In this document: positions 28,050-36,989 of the stretch, one piece after another | How the letters are laid out: each line of letters opens with the position of its first letter | Position numbering within the stretch: position 1 is the stretch's first letter | DNA from: Pseudomonadota bacterium | GTDB lineage: Bacteria > Pseudomonadota > Alphaproteobacteria > Rhizobiales > Rhizobiaceae | Direction of reading: 5' to 3' | Assembly: GCA_023457435.1 (NCBI GenBank) | Contig: JAEWLS010000005.1 | Span: 1-64,000 of the forward strand | DNA: 64,000 bases | Position numbers and translations under genes: made by a program | Notes under the pieces: generated by a model | The model's database searches: none | Seen by the model: only the letters and a program-made list of their open reading frames with translations | Told to the model about the DNA's origin: nothing

Positions 28050-29558
28050 TCAGTCCTCCTGGAACACCTTTTCACGTCGCTTGCCCATGGACGGGAGCGC
28101 CATCGATACGGCCAAGACCAGGGCGAGGATGAGCAGTACAAGGCTGGCCGGATGGGTGACGAACGTTGCCAGGCTGCCGCGCGACAGGAGCATTGCCCGT
28201 CGGAAGTTCTCTTCCATCATCGGCCCCAGGATGAAACCCAGAGCCAGCGGCGCCGGCGGGCATTCGTACCTGATGAAGAGGAAGCCCAATAGCGCGAGCA
28301 CCCCGCCCACCAGGACGTCGAAGGGGCTGTTGCTGACGCTGTAAGCGCCGATGCAGCAGATGACGACAATTGCCGGAAACAGGATCGAGTAGGGGATCCG
28401 CAGAAGCCACACCCAGAGCCCGACCAGCGGCAGGTTGATCACCACGAGCATGATGTTCCCGATCCACATGCTGGCGATGAGACCCCACACCAGTTCGGGA
28501 CGTTGCGTCATGACCTGCGGTCCGGGCACGATGCCCTGGATCATCAGGGCGCCGATCATGATGGCCATGACTGCGTTGGACGGTATTCCCAGCGTCAGCA
28601 TCGGAATGAAGGAGGCCTGCGCGCCTGCATTGTTCGCCGCTTCCGGCCCGGCCACACCTTCAACGGCGCCTTTCCCAAATCTCTCGGGAGTCTTCGAGAT
28701 CTTCTTTTCCAGCGCGTAGGAGGCGAAGGAACTCAGGAGCGCCCCGCCGCCCGGCAGAATTCCGAGGATGGACCCGATCCCCGTTCCCCGGAGGGCTGCC
28801 GGCCAGGCCCTGGAGAGTTCTTCTTTGGTCGGCCAGAGATGGGTGATCTTGGAACTTAGAACTTCCTTCCCCGACTCCGGACCCCGCATCAGGTTCGAGA
28901 GGATGTCGGCAAGACCGAATATGCCAATGGCGAGCGCGACGAAGTCGATACCGTCGAGCAGCTCGACGGAGCCGACGGTGAAACGCTGGGCACCGCTGTT
29001 GATGTCGATGCCGATCAAACCGAGCAGAATGCCCAGGAGCACCATGCCGACGGATTTCAACTGGGAGCCGCTCGACAAGGCCGTCGCGCCGACCAGTCCG
29101 AAAAGCATCAGCGAGAAGTAGTCCGCAGGCGTGAAATACAACGGAATTCGCGATAGCGGCGGCGCGAACAGCGCGACGACGGCAGTCGAGATCGTTCCGG
29201 CCATGAAGGAGGCCAGCGCCGCGATCGCTAGCGCGGAGCCGGCACGGCCGTTGCGCGCCATCTGGTGTCCGTCGATACACGTGACGGCGGCGGAACTCTC
29301 GCCTGGGAGATTTACCAGGATCGCGGTCGTCGATCCGCCGTACTGGGCTCCGTAGTAGATTCCCGCGAGCATGATGAGCGCGGATTCCGGCGGGAAGTAG
29401 TAGGTCAGCGGCAGCAGCATCGCCATGGTTGCGAGCGGACCGAGACCCGGGAGAACGCCGATGAGCGTGCCGACGAAGCAGCCCAGGAAGGCAAGAGAGA
29501 TGTTTTGCACCGTCAGCGCGGTAGCAAAGCCGATCTCCAGGTTTTGGAACAGCGACAT
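28050..29558 (-). CDS. TTT large permease subunit TctA, copy 1
   Basis: Large membrane subunit of a tripartite tricarboxylate transporter, 502 residues with 11-12 helices. Family hallmarks: GTLIGVLPGLGPLATMAMLLP near the N-terminus, YYGAQYGGSTTAILVNLPGE, DGHQMARNGRAG, and the duplicated half with GSILGILPGGGALLSSFASY and ASFIPMLTLGIPSNAVMA. The start at 29558 shares a base with the tctB1 stop (TGATG), so the pair is coupled. Works with TctB1 and one of the TctC receptors. Confidence 0.95.
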   Translation of the reverse strand: MSLFQNLEIGFATALTVQNISLAFLGCFVGTLIGVLPGLGPLATMAMLLPLTYYFPPESALIMLAGIYYGAQYGGSTTAILVNLPGESSAAVTCIDGHQMARNGRAGSALAIAALASFMAGTISTAVVALFAPPLSRIPLYFTPADYFSLMLFGLVGATALSSGSQLKSVGMVLLGILLGLIGIDINSGAQRFTVGSVELLDGIDFVALAIGIFGLADILSNLMRGPESGKEVLSSKITHLWPTKEELSRAWPAALRGTGIGSILGILPGGGALLSSFASYALEKKISKTPERFGKGAVEGVAGPEAANNAGAQASFIPMLTLGIPSNAVMAIMIGALMIQGIVPGPQVMTQRPELVWGLIASMWIGNIMLVVINLPLVGLWVWLLRIPYSILFPAIVVICCIGAYSVSNSPFDVLVGGVLALLGFLFIRYECPPAPLALGFILGPMMEENFRRAMLLSRGSLATFVTHPASLVLLILALVLAVSMALPSMGKRREKVFQED

Positions 29559-30007
29559 CAGAACTGCGGCCACAGGGGGATGGGAAGACCTAGGGCCCGG
29601 ACGAAGATCAGCGATACGAAGACCGACATGCCGACAGCGAGCATCGCGATACGGCGCCACTTCAGCTCGGGAACCGAAAGGCTCGCCAGAATGATGGTGA
29701 AGATCACGGTCAGGGGGAGGCCAAGCGTCTCGATCGCGAATCCGAAGAAGACCACGGATGCCAGCACACAGGACAAAGGCCGGAAAGCAATCCTAGGCAG
29801 GGCTACGTTCCGGGCAACCATGCCCTTCGCGATCAGCACCAGGCCGATCAGGATCGCCAGTCCGGCGACATAGCGGGGAAAGTATCCCGGTCCCATATCG
29901 AACAGGGTGCCTTGCCTGAGTGACCATCCCGCGATCAGAAAGGCGAGCGGGATAACAACGAGAAGGATACCGGCTCCCAGGTCAGGCGAGCTTTTCGATC
30001 GCATCAT
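29558..30007 (-). CDS. TTT small permease subunit TctB, copy 1
   Basis: Small membrane subunit of the transporter, 149 residues, four predicted helices. The GTLFDMGPGYFPRYVAGLAI segment is the TctB family signature (x-G-P-x-Y-F-P). It directly precedes tctA1. A purine-rich GGGGAGGGG precedes the start codons. Low sequence conservation is normal in this family, but the context makes the call firm. Confidence 0.9.
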   Translation of the reverse strand: MMRSKSSPDLGAGILLVVIPLAFLIAGWSLRQGTLFDMGPGYFPRYVAGLAILIGLVLIAKGMVARNVALPRIAFRPLSCVLASVVFFGFAIETLGLPLTVIFTIILASLSVPELKWRRIAMLAVGMSVFVSLIFVRALGLPIPLWPQF

Positions 30008-30152
30008 TTGGGCCCCTCCCCATTGCAGTGTTACCGTTCGGTCGCGATCTGATGGTCGGACGGGTCAGGCCCGCACCCTTTGCCCGCAGCGCAAAGCCTG
30101 GCTATTTCCCGTATTTCGCGCCGCAGTGCCTGCAATCCCCACATGGATGCGC

Positions 30153-31019
30153 TTAGGGGCGGTAGGCCGGGTCGGCCACGCCCTTGACGCCCACCTCCAG
30201 CGCCAGAAGTCCGCCGGCCAGTGGTTGCGCTGCGAGTTCGGCAGCGCTCAGCCTGAGGCTTGCGGTCGTCACGAACAGCGTCGTCAGATCAGGCCCGCCG
30301 AATGTGCAGCAGGTAGGCCGCAGAACCGGCATCTGGATGATGCGATCGACCTGGCCGTCGGGAGCATAACGGACCACCCGTGCGCCATCGAATTCCGCGT
30401 TCCAGAGATATCCCTCCGCGTCGACCGTGGAGCCATCAGGTGTGCCCGGCGCCGGAACAGTCGCGAACACCCGCCGGTTTGACGGCAGACCGGCTTCGGA
30501 ATCGAAATCATACGCCCAGATCTCACGCGAGACGGTGTCGCTGAAGTACATGGTCCGGCTGTCGGGACTGAAGGCGAGGCTGTTCGAAATGATGACAGGG
30601 TGCAGCACCGCGGTCATGCGATAGCCGCTGTCGAGTCGATACAGAGTGCCGGTGGGACCGCGAGCGATATCATCCATGGTCCCGGCCCAGAACCGGCCCT
30701 GCGGGTCGACCCGGGAATCGTTGAAGCGGATGTTGGGAAAGGTATCCGGGGCACGCGCCACCTTCTCGAGGGACGATGTTACCGGGTCGAAATGGGCGAT
30801 ACTGTCCTCGAGGGCCACCATCACGCCGCCCCCTTCGCGCAGGCACACCGCACCTGCAAGTTCGGGCATCTTGAAGGTGTCGACCCGCCGGTCGGAATAG
30901 TTCAGCCGCCGCAGCGACGGCTCGCGGATGTCGACCCAGTAGAGCGCCTGCTCGCTCGCCGACCATACGCAGCTTTCGCCAAGGAGGTCAGTTGTGGTGC
31001 CAATTCGTGTGATGTCCAT
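30153..31019 (-). CDS. SMP-30/gluconolactonase family protein
   Basis: Probable sugar lactonase with a six-bladed propeller, 288 residues. Candidate metal ligands are Glu15 (LGESCVW), Asn146 (ISNSLAFS) and Asp195 (GTPDGSTVD); Asn100 in IRFNDSRVDPQGRFWAGTM helps position substrate. The motifs are in the usual order and spacing. It opens aldonolactones to aldonic acids in oxidative sugar pathways. Positioned between tctC2 and tctB1 on the same strand, which suggests that its substrate or product is related to the transported acid. Cytosolic, as no signal peptide is visible. Confidence 0.88.
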   Translation of the reverse strand: MDITRIGTTTDLLGESCVWSASEQALYWVDIREPSLRRLNYSDRRVDTFKMPELAGAVCLREGGGVMVALEDSIAHFDPVTSSLEKVARAPDTFPNIRFNDSRVDPQGRFWAGTMDDIARGPTGTLYRLDSGYRMTAVLHPVIISNSLAFSPDSRTMYFSDTVSREIWAYDFDSEAGLPSNRRVFATVPAPGTPDGSTVDAEGYLWNAEFDGARVVRYAPDGQVDRIIQMPVLRPTCCTFGGPDLTTLFVTTASLRLSAAELAAQPLAGGLLALEVGVKGVADPAYRP

Positions 31020-31255
31020 TCACCCCTCCCTGGATGAGAATCTCGGGTATCAGGATTGTAAGCTGGAACCACGTCCAGTGGACTGTCGGGGGAGCGTGAC
31101 GCAGGACATTGACGGCCGCGGACGAACCTCGAATGACTGACCTCGGCACCCGAAGCCTTCATCACTGCGAATGGTTCGAATGAGGACCGGCAACGGCAAG
31201 GCCGGATGCCACCAGCCGGGCGCCCCGCCGAAGCAGAACGCCCGAAACGATTGCT

Positions 31256-32239
31256 TCAATCGATGACTTTCGCTCCGGCAAGCCGGTTCATATTGCGCCA
31301 CTGTTCGATGGATTGCGGGAGGAAAGCCTTGAACTCCTCCGGTGTCGATCCCACAGGAAGAAGGCCCTGGTTCACCAGCTTCGACCGCATCTCCTCAACC
31401 GTGTAGGCGCGCGCCACCTCCTTGCCCAGACGGTCGATGATCTCCTGGGGCGTGCCTGCCGGAGCGAACATCCCCTGCCACGACGCCAGATCGAAGCCCG
31501 GAAGGGTCTCGTCGATCGTCGGCAGGTCGGGGAGCAGTTGCGAGCGCCTCGTCGCCGTAACCGCGAGGGGGCGCAGCGTGCCGCCCTGGAAGTGTGACAT
31601 CAGCTCGGCAAGAGGTCCGAACACCATGTGCACATTGCCGGCCAGGAGGTCCGCGATCGCAGGCGCACCGCCGGAATACGGCACGTGAACCATCTTGATG
31701 CCTGCCATCTGCTCAAGAAGCGCACCACCGATGTGCTGTATCGAGGCGACACCAGCCGAGCCGTAGTTCAGGACGCCGGGATTGGCGCGCGCATACTCGA
31801 TGAGCTGCGTCATATTCTCGGCAGGGACGGACGGATGGATGGCCAGCACGTGCTCGGCGATGGTGAACTGGCTGATTGGGATGAAGTCCTCGATCGGATC
31901 GTACGGCAGGTCGGCCATGATGGTTGGGTTGGAGGCATGAGTGCCACTGGTGCCCATGAGCAGCGTATAGCCATCCGGCTTGGCGCGCTGGACGTAGCTG
32001 ACCCCAACGATGCCAGACGAGCCCGGCCGCGCTTCGACAACGATCGGCTGTCCGAGCCCCTTGCTCATCTCCTCCGAGACGATGCGAGCGATGAGATCTG
32101 TACTGCCGCCGGCTCCGAAAGGGCCTACCAGCGTGATCGGGCGGGTCGGCCAGTCCTGCGCGAATGCGCTTGCGCTCACCGCCACGGCCGCCGCAATCGC
32201 GGCGCCGAAAATTCCATATCGAGACCTGAAGTTTAGCAC
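31256..32239 (-). CDS. TTT-type substrate-binding protein (TctC/Bug), copy 2
   Basis: 327-residue periplasmic receptor with a signal peptide (ending AFAQ) and the mature start DWPTRPITLVGPFGAGGSTDLIARIV. The EARPGSSGIVGVSYVQRAKPDGYT and APAGTPQEIIDRLG blocks are typical. The start is inferred as GTG at 32239 because GGGAGG lies five bases before it; the first in-frame codon, TTG at 32263, precedes that site. It has no membrane genes of its own next to it, but the SMP-30 gene and tctB1-tctA1 follow in the same orientation, so it may be their receptor. Divergent from the ThDP gene at 32872. Confidence 0.9.
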   Translation of the reverse strand: MLNFRSRYGIFGAAIAAAVAVSASAFAQDWPTRPITLVGPFGAGGSTDLIARIVSEEMSKGLGQPIVVEARPGSSGIVGVSYVQRAKPDGYTLLMGTSGTHASNPTIMADLPYDPIEDFIPISQFTIAEHVLAIHPSVPAENMTQLIEYARANPGVLNYGSAGVASIQHIGGALLEQMAGIKMVHVPYSGGAPAIADLLAGNVHMVFGPLAELMSHFQGGTLRPLAVTATRRSQLLPDLPTIDETLPGFDLASWQGMFAPAGTPQEIIDRLGKEVARAYTVEEMRSKLVNQGLLPVGSTPEEFKAFLPQSIEQWRNMNRLAGAKVID

Positions 32240-32356
32240 GCGATCCTCCCACGGGTTTCGCAAACACCAGGCCGCGTCAGATATGCGGCCCCGGGTGCAA
32301 GCCCTAGTAAGAATGCTATCAACGGGTCACACGAGCCGTCAGTCTCGTTTCATGAT

Positions 32357-32375
32357 AATTTCATCAAGTGAAAAC
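32357..32375. promoter_or_regulatory. Candidate IclR-regulon operator, site 2
   Basis: AATTTCATCAAGTGAAAAC: perfect TTTCA-N5-TGAAA palindrome with the AA flank, about 118 bases upstream of the tctC2 start. Same consensus as the other five sites. Confidence 0.6.
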
Positions 32376-32429
32376 ATAGCCGCAAGCTTGCGCGACGGGA
32401 AGGTAGAGCGGGGCGGAGGCATTCGGGCC

Positions 32430-32448
32430 AATTTCACTTGGCGGAAAA
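32430..32448. promoter_or_regulatory. Candidate IclR-regulon operator, site 3
   Basis: AATTTCACTTGGCGGAAAA: TTTCA-N5-CGGAA, the variant right arm also found at the 42380 site. It lies 55 bases from site 2 in the same divergent region, so a looped or paired arrangement is possible. Confidence 0.5.
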
Positions 32449-32871
32449 GCAGATCTTTCCCTGATGCCTGCAAGGCATGCTCACAAGACGATCATGCTTT
32501 CGCGAAACGGCCCTACACGCAGCAATCTGTTCGCGGTTGTGCTGCTTGTTCTGCGTTCGCCAACGGCGTTCCGTGGCGGGCCTCTCCATCAAAAGACCAG
32601 ACAGGATTTTGCCTAATTATCTGATTCAATTCGACAATCAGCAATCTTTCGCCGAGCGGTTCCTCCGCCTCGTGTGGAGGCTCATGCTGTCTATCAGGCC
32701 GCGTCTCAGCGCTTCATGAACGATCACGACGGTCCCTCCCCACGACCGGCAAGACAGATCGCGGCTCGATGCTTCAACATCCAGGCCGCGTTGACACTTT
32801 CGATCCCCGCCAGATACCCACCCCCAATTAGGCGCTCAAACAATCGGCGGGTGCCTCAGCGGTGGGGAGCG

Positions 32872-34506
32872 ATGCGCAAGATTCCGGGCTATTCCGTCGT
32901 CGCGGATGAAATCTACAACTCCGGGCTGCGGGCCGTCTTCGGACTTATGGGCGAGGGAAACCTCGACCTCCTGTGCGACCTGCAGGAGCGCTACAGCGTG
33001 CGCTATATCGGCTCGCGCCACGACGCCGGCGCCGTGTCCATGGCGGTTGGTTACGCGAATGCCACTGGCGGCATCGGCCTCGCCACCCTGACCTACGGTC
33101 CGGCGATCGCCAATTGCATCGGGGCCATCATTTCCGCAGTGCGCTCCAGCGCGCAGGTCCTCATCGTCACCTCCCACAACCCGGTGGACGAGTGGAGGAA
33201 CCTCCAGCGCATGGACCAGGAGGCGCTCATCGCGGGCTCCGAGGCGACGCTGCTCATGATCGATCGCGCCGAGGACGTGCAGCACGCCGTGACACGCGCG
33301 ATCGCGCTCATCGGCAGGATCAGGAAGCCGGTCGTGCTGAGCTTCCTCGCCCCGCTGCTGCGTGACGACGTGCCGGTGACGGACGCCCCGCCGCCTGAAT
33401 TGCCCAAGCCTGATCTCCCGGCGATCGACGAGGGCAAGTTCCGGGCGTTCGAGGCGGCACTTGGAGGGGCAGAGCGTCCTGCAATCCTCATCGGTCGCGG
33501 CGCGGTGCTGGCCGGTGCGGTGCCGTCGCTCCTGAAGCTTGCCGAGCGGCTCAATGCAGTTGTCACGACGTCCCTTCTGGCTGCGGGCGCCGCGGAGGGC
33601 CATGCACGGAATCTCGGCGTCTGCGGCGGCTTCGGCTCGGCGCGGACAAACAGGATCCTTCAGCGCGCCGACGTAGTCGCCGTATTTGGCGCCGGTCTCA
33701 ACATGTGGACGACTCGCGGCGGCATGGCCTTCCCGCAGGCGCAGCTGCTTCACTGCGACTGGAGCGTCACAGCCTTCGAACGGTCGCTTGTCAAGAGCGA
33801 CATTCGCCTCGTCGCAGATGCGAAGTCCGCCACCGATCGCCTCCTTGCATGCCTGCCAGAAGCCCAGGAGCAAGGGGCATGGTGGAACGTCGAAATCGGC
33901 AACGTCAAGCTATATGATTTACCGTCAGGCGACCGGCTGCACCCCACTTTGGCTTGCCGCCGCCTGGACGAGATCCTGCCTGCCAATCGCACCGTGACGA
34001 CTGATGGCGGGCATTTCTTCGAGTTCCCGATCCGCGCCCTGAAGATTCAGGACGAGCGCGGCTTTCTCTTCACGCCCAGCTTCGGCTGCATCGGTCTCGG
34101 ACTTTCGTCGGCGATCGGCGCGGCCGTAGCCCGTCCGGACCGGGTTTCCGTGGCGGTCTGCGGCGATGGCGGCCTCATGATGGCGCTGCCTGAATTCGAA
34201 ACCGCTGTGCGTGCAAAGCTACCAATGGTCATCATCGTCATGAACGACCAGGCCTATGGCGCCGAGATCAAGCATCTCGAGCATCGCGGCTGGAATCTCG
34301 ACTATGCGCGGTTCGAAAATCCCGACCTGTCGGCAGTCGCGCGCGCGCTCGGCGGGGATGGCGTGAGCGTCAGGACGCTCGCGGATATGGTAAAGGTCGA
34401 GGCGGCGCTCGCCAATCTCACGCGCCCGCTGCTCATCGACGTCCAGGTCGACGGCTCGATCACGGGCGGATGGGTCGGGCTGTCGCGCGGTGAGCACGAA
34501 GACTGA
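32872..34506 (+). CDS. ThDP-dependent enzyme, acetolactate synthase-like, copy 1
   Basis: Thiamine diphosphate enzyme of the acetohydroxyacid synthase/decarboxylase superfamily, 544 residues with the PYR, central and PP domains in order. The PP domain has VAVCGDGGLMM followed by the metal-ligand Asn in IVMNDQAYG. The position of the activating Glu of the PYR domain holds Asp51 (GSRHDAGAV) where the other two ThDP proteins in this window have HEQ. The ATG follows GGGGAG. It is divergent from tctC2 and shares its operator region, and converges on the SnoaL gene. Substrate is unknown: a 2-keto acid or benzoin-type reaction is expected. Confidence 0.85.
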   Translation: MRKIPGYSVVADEIYNSGLRAVFGLMGEGNLDLLCDLQERYSVRYIGSRHDAGAVSMAVGYANATGGIGLATLTYGPAIANCIGAIISAVRSSAQVLIVTSHNPVDEWRNLQRMDQEALIAGSEATLLMIDRAEDVQHAVTRAIALIGRIRKPVVLSFLAPLLRDDVPVTDAPPPELPKPDLPAIDEGKFRAFEAALGGAERPAILIGRGAVLAGAVPSLLKLAERLNAVVTTSLLAAGAAEGHARNLGVCGGFGSARTNRILQRADVVAVFGAGLNMWTTRGGMAFPQAQLLHCDWSVTAFERSLVKSDIRLVADAKSATDRLLACLPEAQEQGAWWNVEIGNVKLYDLPSGDRLHPTLACRRLDEILPANRTVTTDGGHFFEFPIRALKIQDERGFLFTPSFGCIGLGLSSAIGAAVARPDRVSVAVCGDGGLMMALPEFETAVRAKLPMVIIVMNDQAYGAEIKHLEHRGWNLDYARFENPDLSAVARALGGDGVSVRTLADMVKVEAALANLTRPLLIDVQVDGSITGGWVGLSRGEHED

Positions 34507-34565
34507 GCGCCGGCCCCGACCTGTCGGTCGCGGCCGGACTCGGTGTCCGGTAGTTCGGAGCAGGC

Positions 34566-35000
34566 TCAGCGGTTGTTGAGGAGGCCCATGTCGCCGGCGA
34601 TATCGTGGACCAGGGTCTTGCGGCTGAACTGCCACCGCCCTTCGACCTGCCTGAACCTGTCCTTGTAGGTGCCGCCCATCACCGGGATGAGACCAGACTC
34701 GGATTCGCGGATGATCAGATAGTCGGCAACAGACGACGCTTCCTGGCCTGCTACGTCGATCACCACGTTGCAGATATAGTGCTTGCGCTGCGGCCCGTTG
34801 CCCCTCGTCGGAACGACCGATGCCAGCAAGGCCGCGATGGCTTCGCGCCCGTTCGCCGTTCCATAGTCTGTCGTCCACATACCATCCTCGGTGAACAGCG
34901 AAGCGACGCCGACAAAATCGCAGGCGTCGAGCGCATGACAGTACCGGGCCATCGTCTCGCGGATGGCGTCCTTTGCCAGAAGGGTCTCAAGCGTCGTCAT
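34566..35000 (-). CDS. SnoaL-like (NTF2-fold) protein, copy 1
   Basis: 144-residue NTF2-fold protein of the SnoaL_4 type. Visible family positions are RYCHALDACDFVGVASLFTEDG, in which the Tyr/His and the acidic residue line the pocket, and the C-terminal W-Q-F-S-R-K-T strand. Such proteins act as small hydratases, cyclases, isomerases or ring-hydroxylating beta-like subunits. Last gene of an eight-gene minus-strand run; 37 bases from the SDR gene. No specific reaction can be assigned. Confidence 0.78.
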   Translation of the reverse strand: MTTLETLLAKDAIRETMARYCHALDACDFVGVASLFTEDGMWTTDYGTANGREAIAALLASVVPTRGNGPQRKHYICNVVIDVAGQEASSVADYLIIRESESGLIPVMGGTYKDRFRQVEGRWQFSRKTLVHDIAGDMGLLNNR

Positions 35001-35036
35001 CGCGAACTCCAGGTGTTGCCAAGGTTTGTCGGGCCA

Positions 35037-35846
35037 TCATGTGAGCGGGACGGCGTGCGCCAGCTGCTCTCGCATGTGCGACAGCTTCTGGTCGATGCGC
35101 TCGATGGCGTCCGCTCCGAGAACGAGATGCGAGGGCGGGTCGGAAGTCAGGGACAGATTCCAGATCGCCATCGCGACCGCGTCAACGTCGCTGCCTCGAC
35201 GGCCCGCATGCGTCAGCAGGTCGGCTGTCCGCGCGCCGGCGCTCGACTGATAATCTTCCAGGCTGGTTGCCGTCCGCCACACCGAGGTGCCGTTGAAGTC
35301 GGTGCGCATTCCGCCGGGTGCGGCCATCGACACCTTTATGCCGAGGCCCGCCACTTCCTTGCGCAAGGCTTCGGTGAGGGCCTCCAGCGCGAATTTGGTG
35401 GCGCAATAGGCGCCGGTGCCGGGATTGGCCACGAAACCGGCGACCGAGCCTATGTTGATGATGAGCCCGCGGCGGCGATCGCGCATCGAAGGCAGCACGG
35501 CGCGGATCGTCGTGGCGACGCCGAAGAAATTTACGTCGAACAGGGCGCGCAGCTCGCTGTCGGAGGTTTCTTCGATCGCCCCGTGAATTCCCTGACCGGC
35601 ATTGTTGAGCAGAACGTCGATGGGCCCAAGCTGCTCTTCAGCAAGCTGGACTGCCTGCTCAATGCTGCGCTCGTCTGCCAGATCGAACTTCAGGGGTAGG
35701 GTACGCTCCCGAAAACGCTGCACCAGCGCGTGGTCGGCGCTGATGCCGCGCGCCGCCAGCGCTACGCGCTCACCGTGCTCCAGGGCGATCCGGGCGATCG
35801 CGGCGCCTAGCCCCTTACTCGCTCCGGTTATGAGCCAAGTCCGCAT
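35037..35846 (-). CDS. SDR family oxidoreductase
   Basis: Classical short-chain dehydrogenase/reductase of 269 residues. NAD(P) motif TGASKGLG at 8-15, NNAG near 86, catalytic Ser in IGSVAGF and the YCATK motif (Tyr-x3-Lys) near 147-151. Arg after strand 2 (AARG) hints at NADPH preference. The long C-terminal tail suits the group that reduces bulky ketones or aldehydes. Inside the eight-gene operon, 42 bases downstream of the enolase-superfamily gene. Confidence 0.88.
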   Translation of the reverse strand: MRTWLITGASKGLGAAIARIALEHGERVALAARGISADHALVQRFRERTLPLKFDLADERSIEQAVQLAEEQLGPIDVLLNNAGQGIHGAIEETSDSELRALFDVNFFGVATTIRAVLPSMRDRRRGLIINIGSVAGFVANPGTGAYCATKFALEALTEALRKEVAGLGIKVSMAAPGGMRTDFNGTSVWRTATSLEDYQSSAGARTADLLTHAGRRGSDVDAVAMAIWNLSLTSDPPSHLVLGADAIERIDQKLSHMREQLAHAVPLT

Positions 35847-35887
35847 TGCTCTACCCGCCCGCTCGCAGGAAACCGTGCTTCGGCATG

Positions 35888-36982
35888 TCAGGACAGCCTG
35901 TAGCGGTTGACGGCGGCGTCATCGATCACAAGTCCCAGCCCCGGCCCCTTCGGAGGCCGCAGATAGCCACGGTCAGGCCACGGCACCTCACGGAAGAGCG
36001 CGATCGACCACGGCATGTATTCGACCGTCCAGCCGTTCGGCACGGCCCCGATCAGGTGCACCTGTATCTCCGGCGCGAGGTGGCTGACGACGGGCCTGCC
36101 CTCAGCGTGCGCCATCCCGGCGATCGTCAGCCATGGGGTTATGCCGCCCGCGCGGAAGGGATCGATCATCACGAAATCGGGGGCAGCCGAGGCCAGCAGC
36201 ACCTCGAAGCCGCTCGGGCGGTAGATGAATTCTCCGGTCGCGATCTTCAACGGCTGGCCTGCCTTGACCGCCGCCTGGCCGCGCAGATCCTCGTGCGAGA
36301 CGGGGTCTTCCAGCCAGCACAGGTCGAATTCCTCCAGGGCCTGTCCCATCTCCAGCGCCTGGGGAACGCTCCAGCGCTGGTTGATGTCGCACATCAGCAG
36401 GGTCTCGTTGCCGAGCGCCTCGCGGATGCGGCGGATGCGGTCGATCTCGCGGCTTCGGTCGTGCCCGCCTGGCAGCGCCAGCTGCATCTTGACCTGCCCA
36501 TAGCCGGCGTCGACCAGATGCCGGCAGGCGCGCAGGATTGTGTCGAGATCGAACTCGCGCATGAGCGCGCCGCTTGCATAGGTCGGCACCGGCTCGCCGC
36601 TCGCGCCAAGCATGCGCCAGAGTGGCTGCCCGGCCGCCTTCCCGCGGATGTCCCACAGGGCGATGTCCAGCGCGGCGACCGCAAGCGTGAAGATCCCCGC
36701 TGGTCCCGAGCCACCGGCAAGTGCCGTCAGGCGGTCCAGCATCGGTGCTGGGTCGAGCGGATCGAAGCCGACGCAAAGGGCGGCTAGGTCTTCCACCGCG
36801 ACCTTGAGGGCGCGCGACAGGCCTGAACCCAGGAAGGTGAATCCTATGCCCTCCACGCCTTCGTCGGTGCGCAGCCGCAGCAGTACCGTCGGTCGGGTTG
36901 CCCCCGGCGAGGCCGGTCTGCCGACAAGTGGCTCGTCGGCGGGAAGGCCGAGCAGATGCACCTCGGAGCCGGTGATTTTCAT
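35888..36982 (-). CDS. Mandelate racemase/enolase-superfamily protein, copy 1
   Basis: 364-residue enolase-superfamily enzyme, probably an acid-sugar dehydratase. The three metal ligands are Asp199 (MCDINQRW), Glu225 (WLEDPV) and Glu251 (ATGEF); the His-Asp dyad is Asp274 (MIDPFRAGG) with His301 (VSHLAPE). The usual Lys-x-Lys at the end of strand 2 reads Lys165-Met-Gln167, so one of the two bases is missing. Eight bases downstream of the aldehyde dehydrogenase gene. Reaction is inferred: removal of water from an aldonate to give a 2-keto-3-deoxy acid. Confidence 0.86.
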   Translation of the reverse strand: MKITGSEVHLLGLPADEPLVGRPASPGATRPTVLLRLRTDEGVEGIGFTFLGSGLSRALKVAVEDLAALCVGFDPLDPAPMLDRLTALAGGSGPAGIFTLAVAALDIALWDIRGKAAGQPLWRMLGASGEPVPTYASGALMREFDLDTILRACRHLVDAGYGQVKMQLALPGGHDRSREIDRIRRIREALGNETLLMCDINQRWSVPQALEMGQALEEFDLCWLEDPVSHEDLRGQAAVKAGQPLKIATGEFIYRPSGFEVLLASAAPDFVMIDPFRAGGITPWLTIAGMAHAEGRPVVSHLAPEIQVHLIGAVPNGWTVEYMPWSIALFREVPWPDRGYLRPPKGPGLGLVIDDAAVNRYRLS

Positions 36983-36989
36983 CGGCTGG

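Larger units (their letters stand above)
32240..32871. other. 632-bp divergent control region
   Basis: Non-coding region between divergent tctC2 and the ThDP enzyme gene. It is visibly richer in A+T than the genes around it. It contains two copies of the AATTTCA-N5-YGRAA palindrome (32357-32375 and 32430-32448) and an inverted repeat CTGATT-N9-AATCAG at 32621-32641. A long in-frame extension of the ThDP gene crosses part of it, but has no ribosome site or family similarity. Confidence 0.6.

Noticed and set aside
32674..32871. Upstream in-frame extension of the ThDP enzyme gene
   Set aside because: No ribosome site, no family similarity, and it crosses the divergent control region; the ATG at 32872 has GGGGAG and the family N-terminus.
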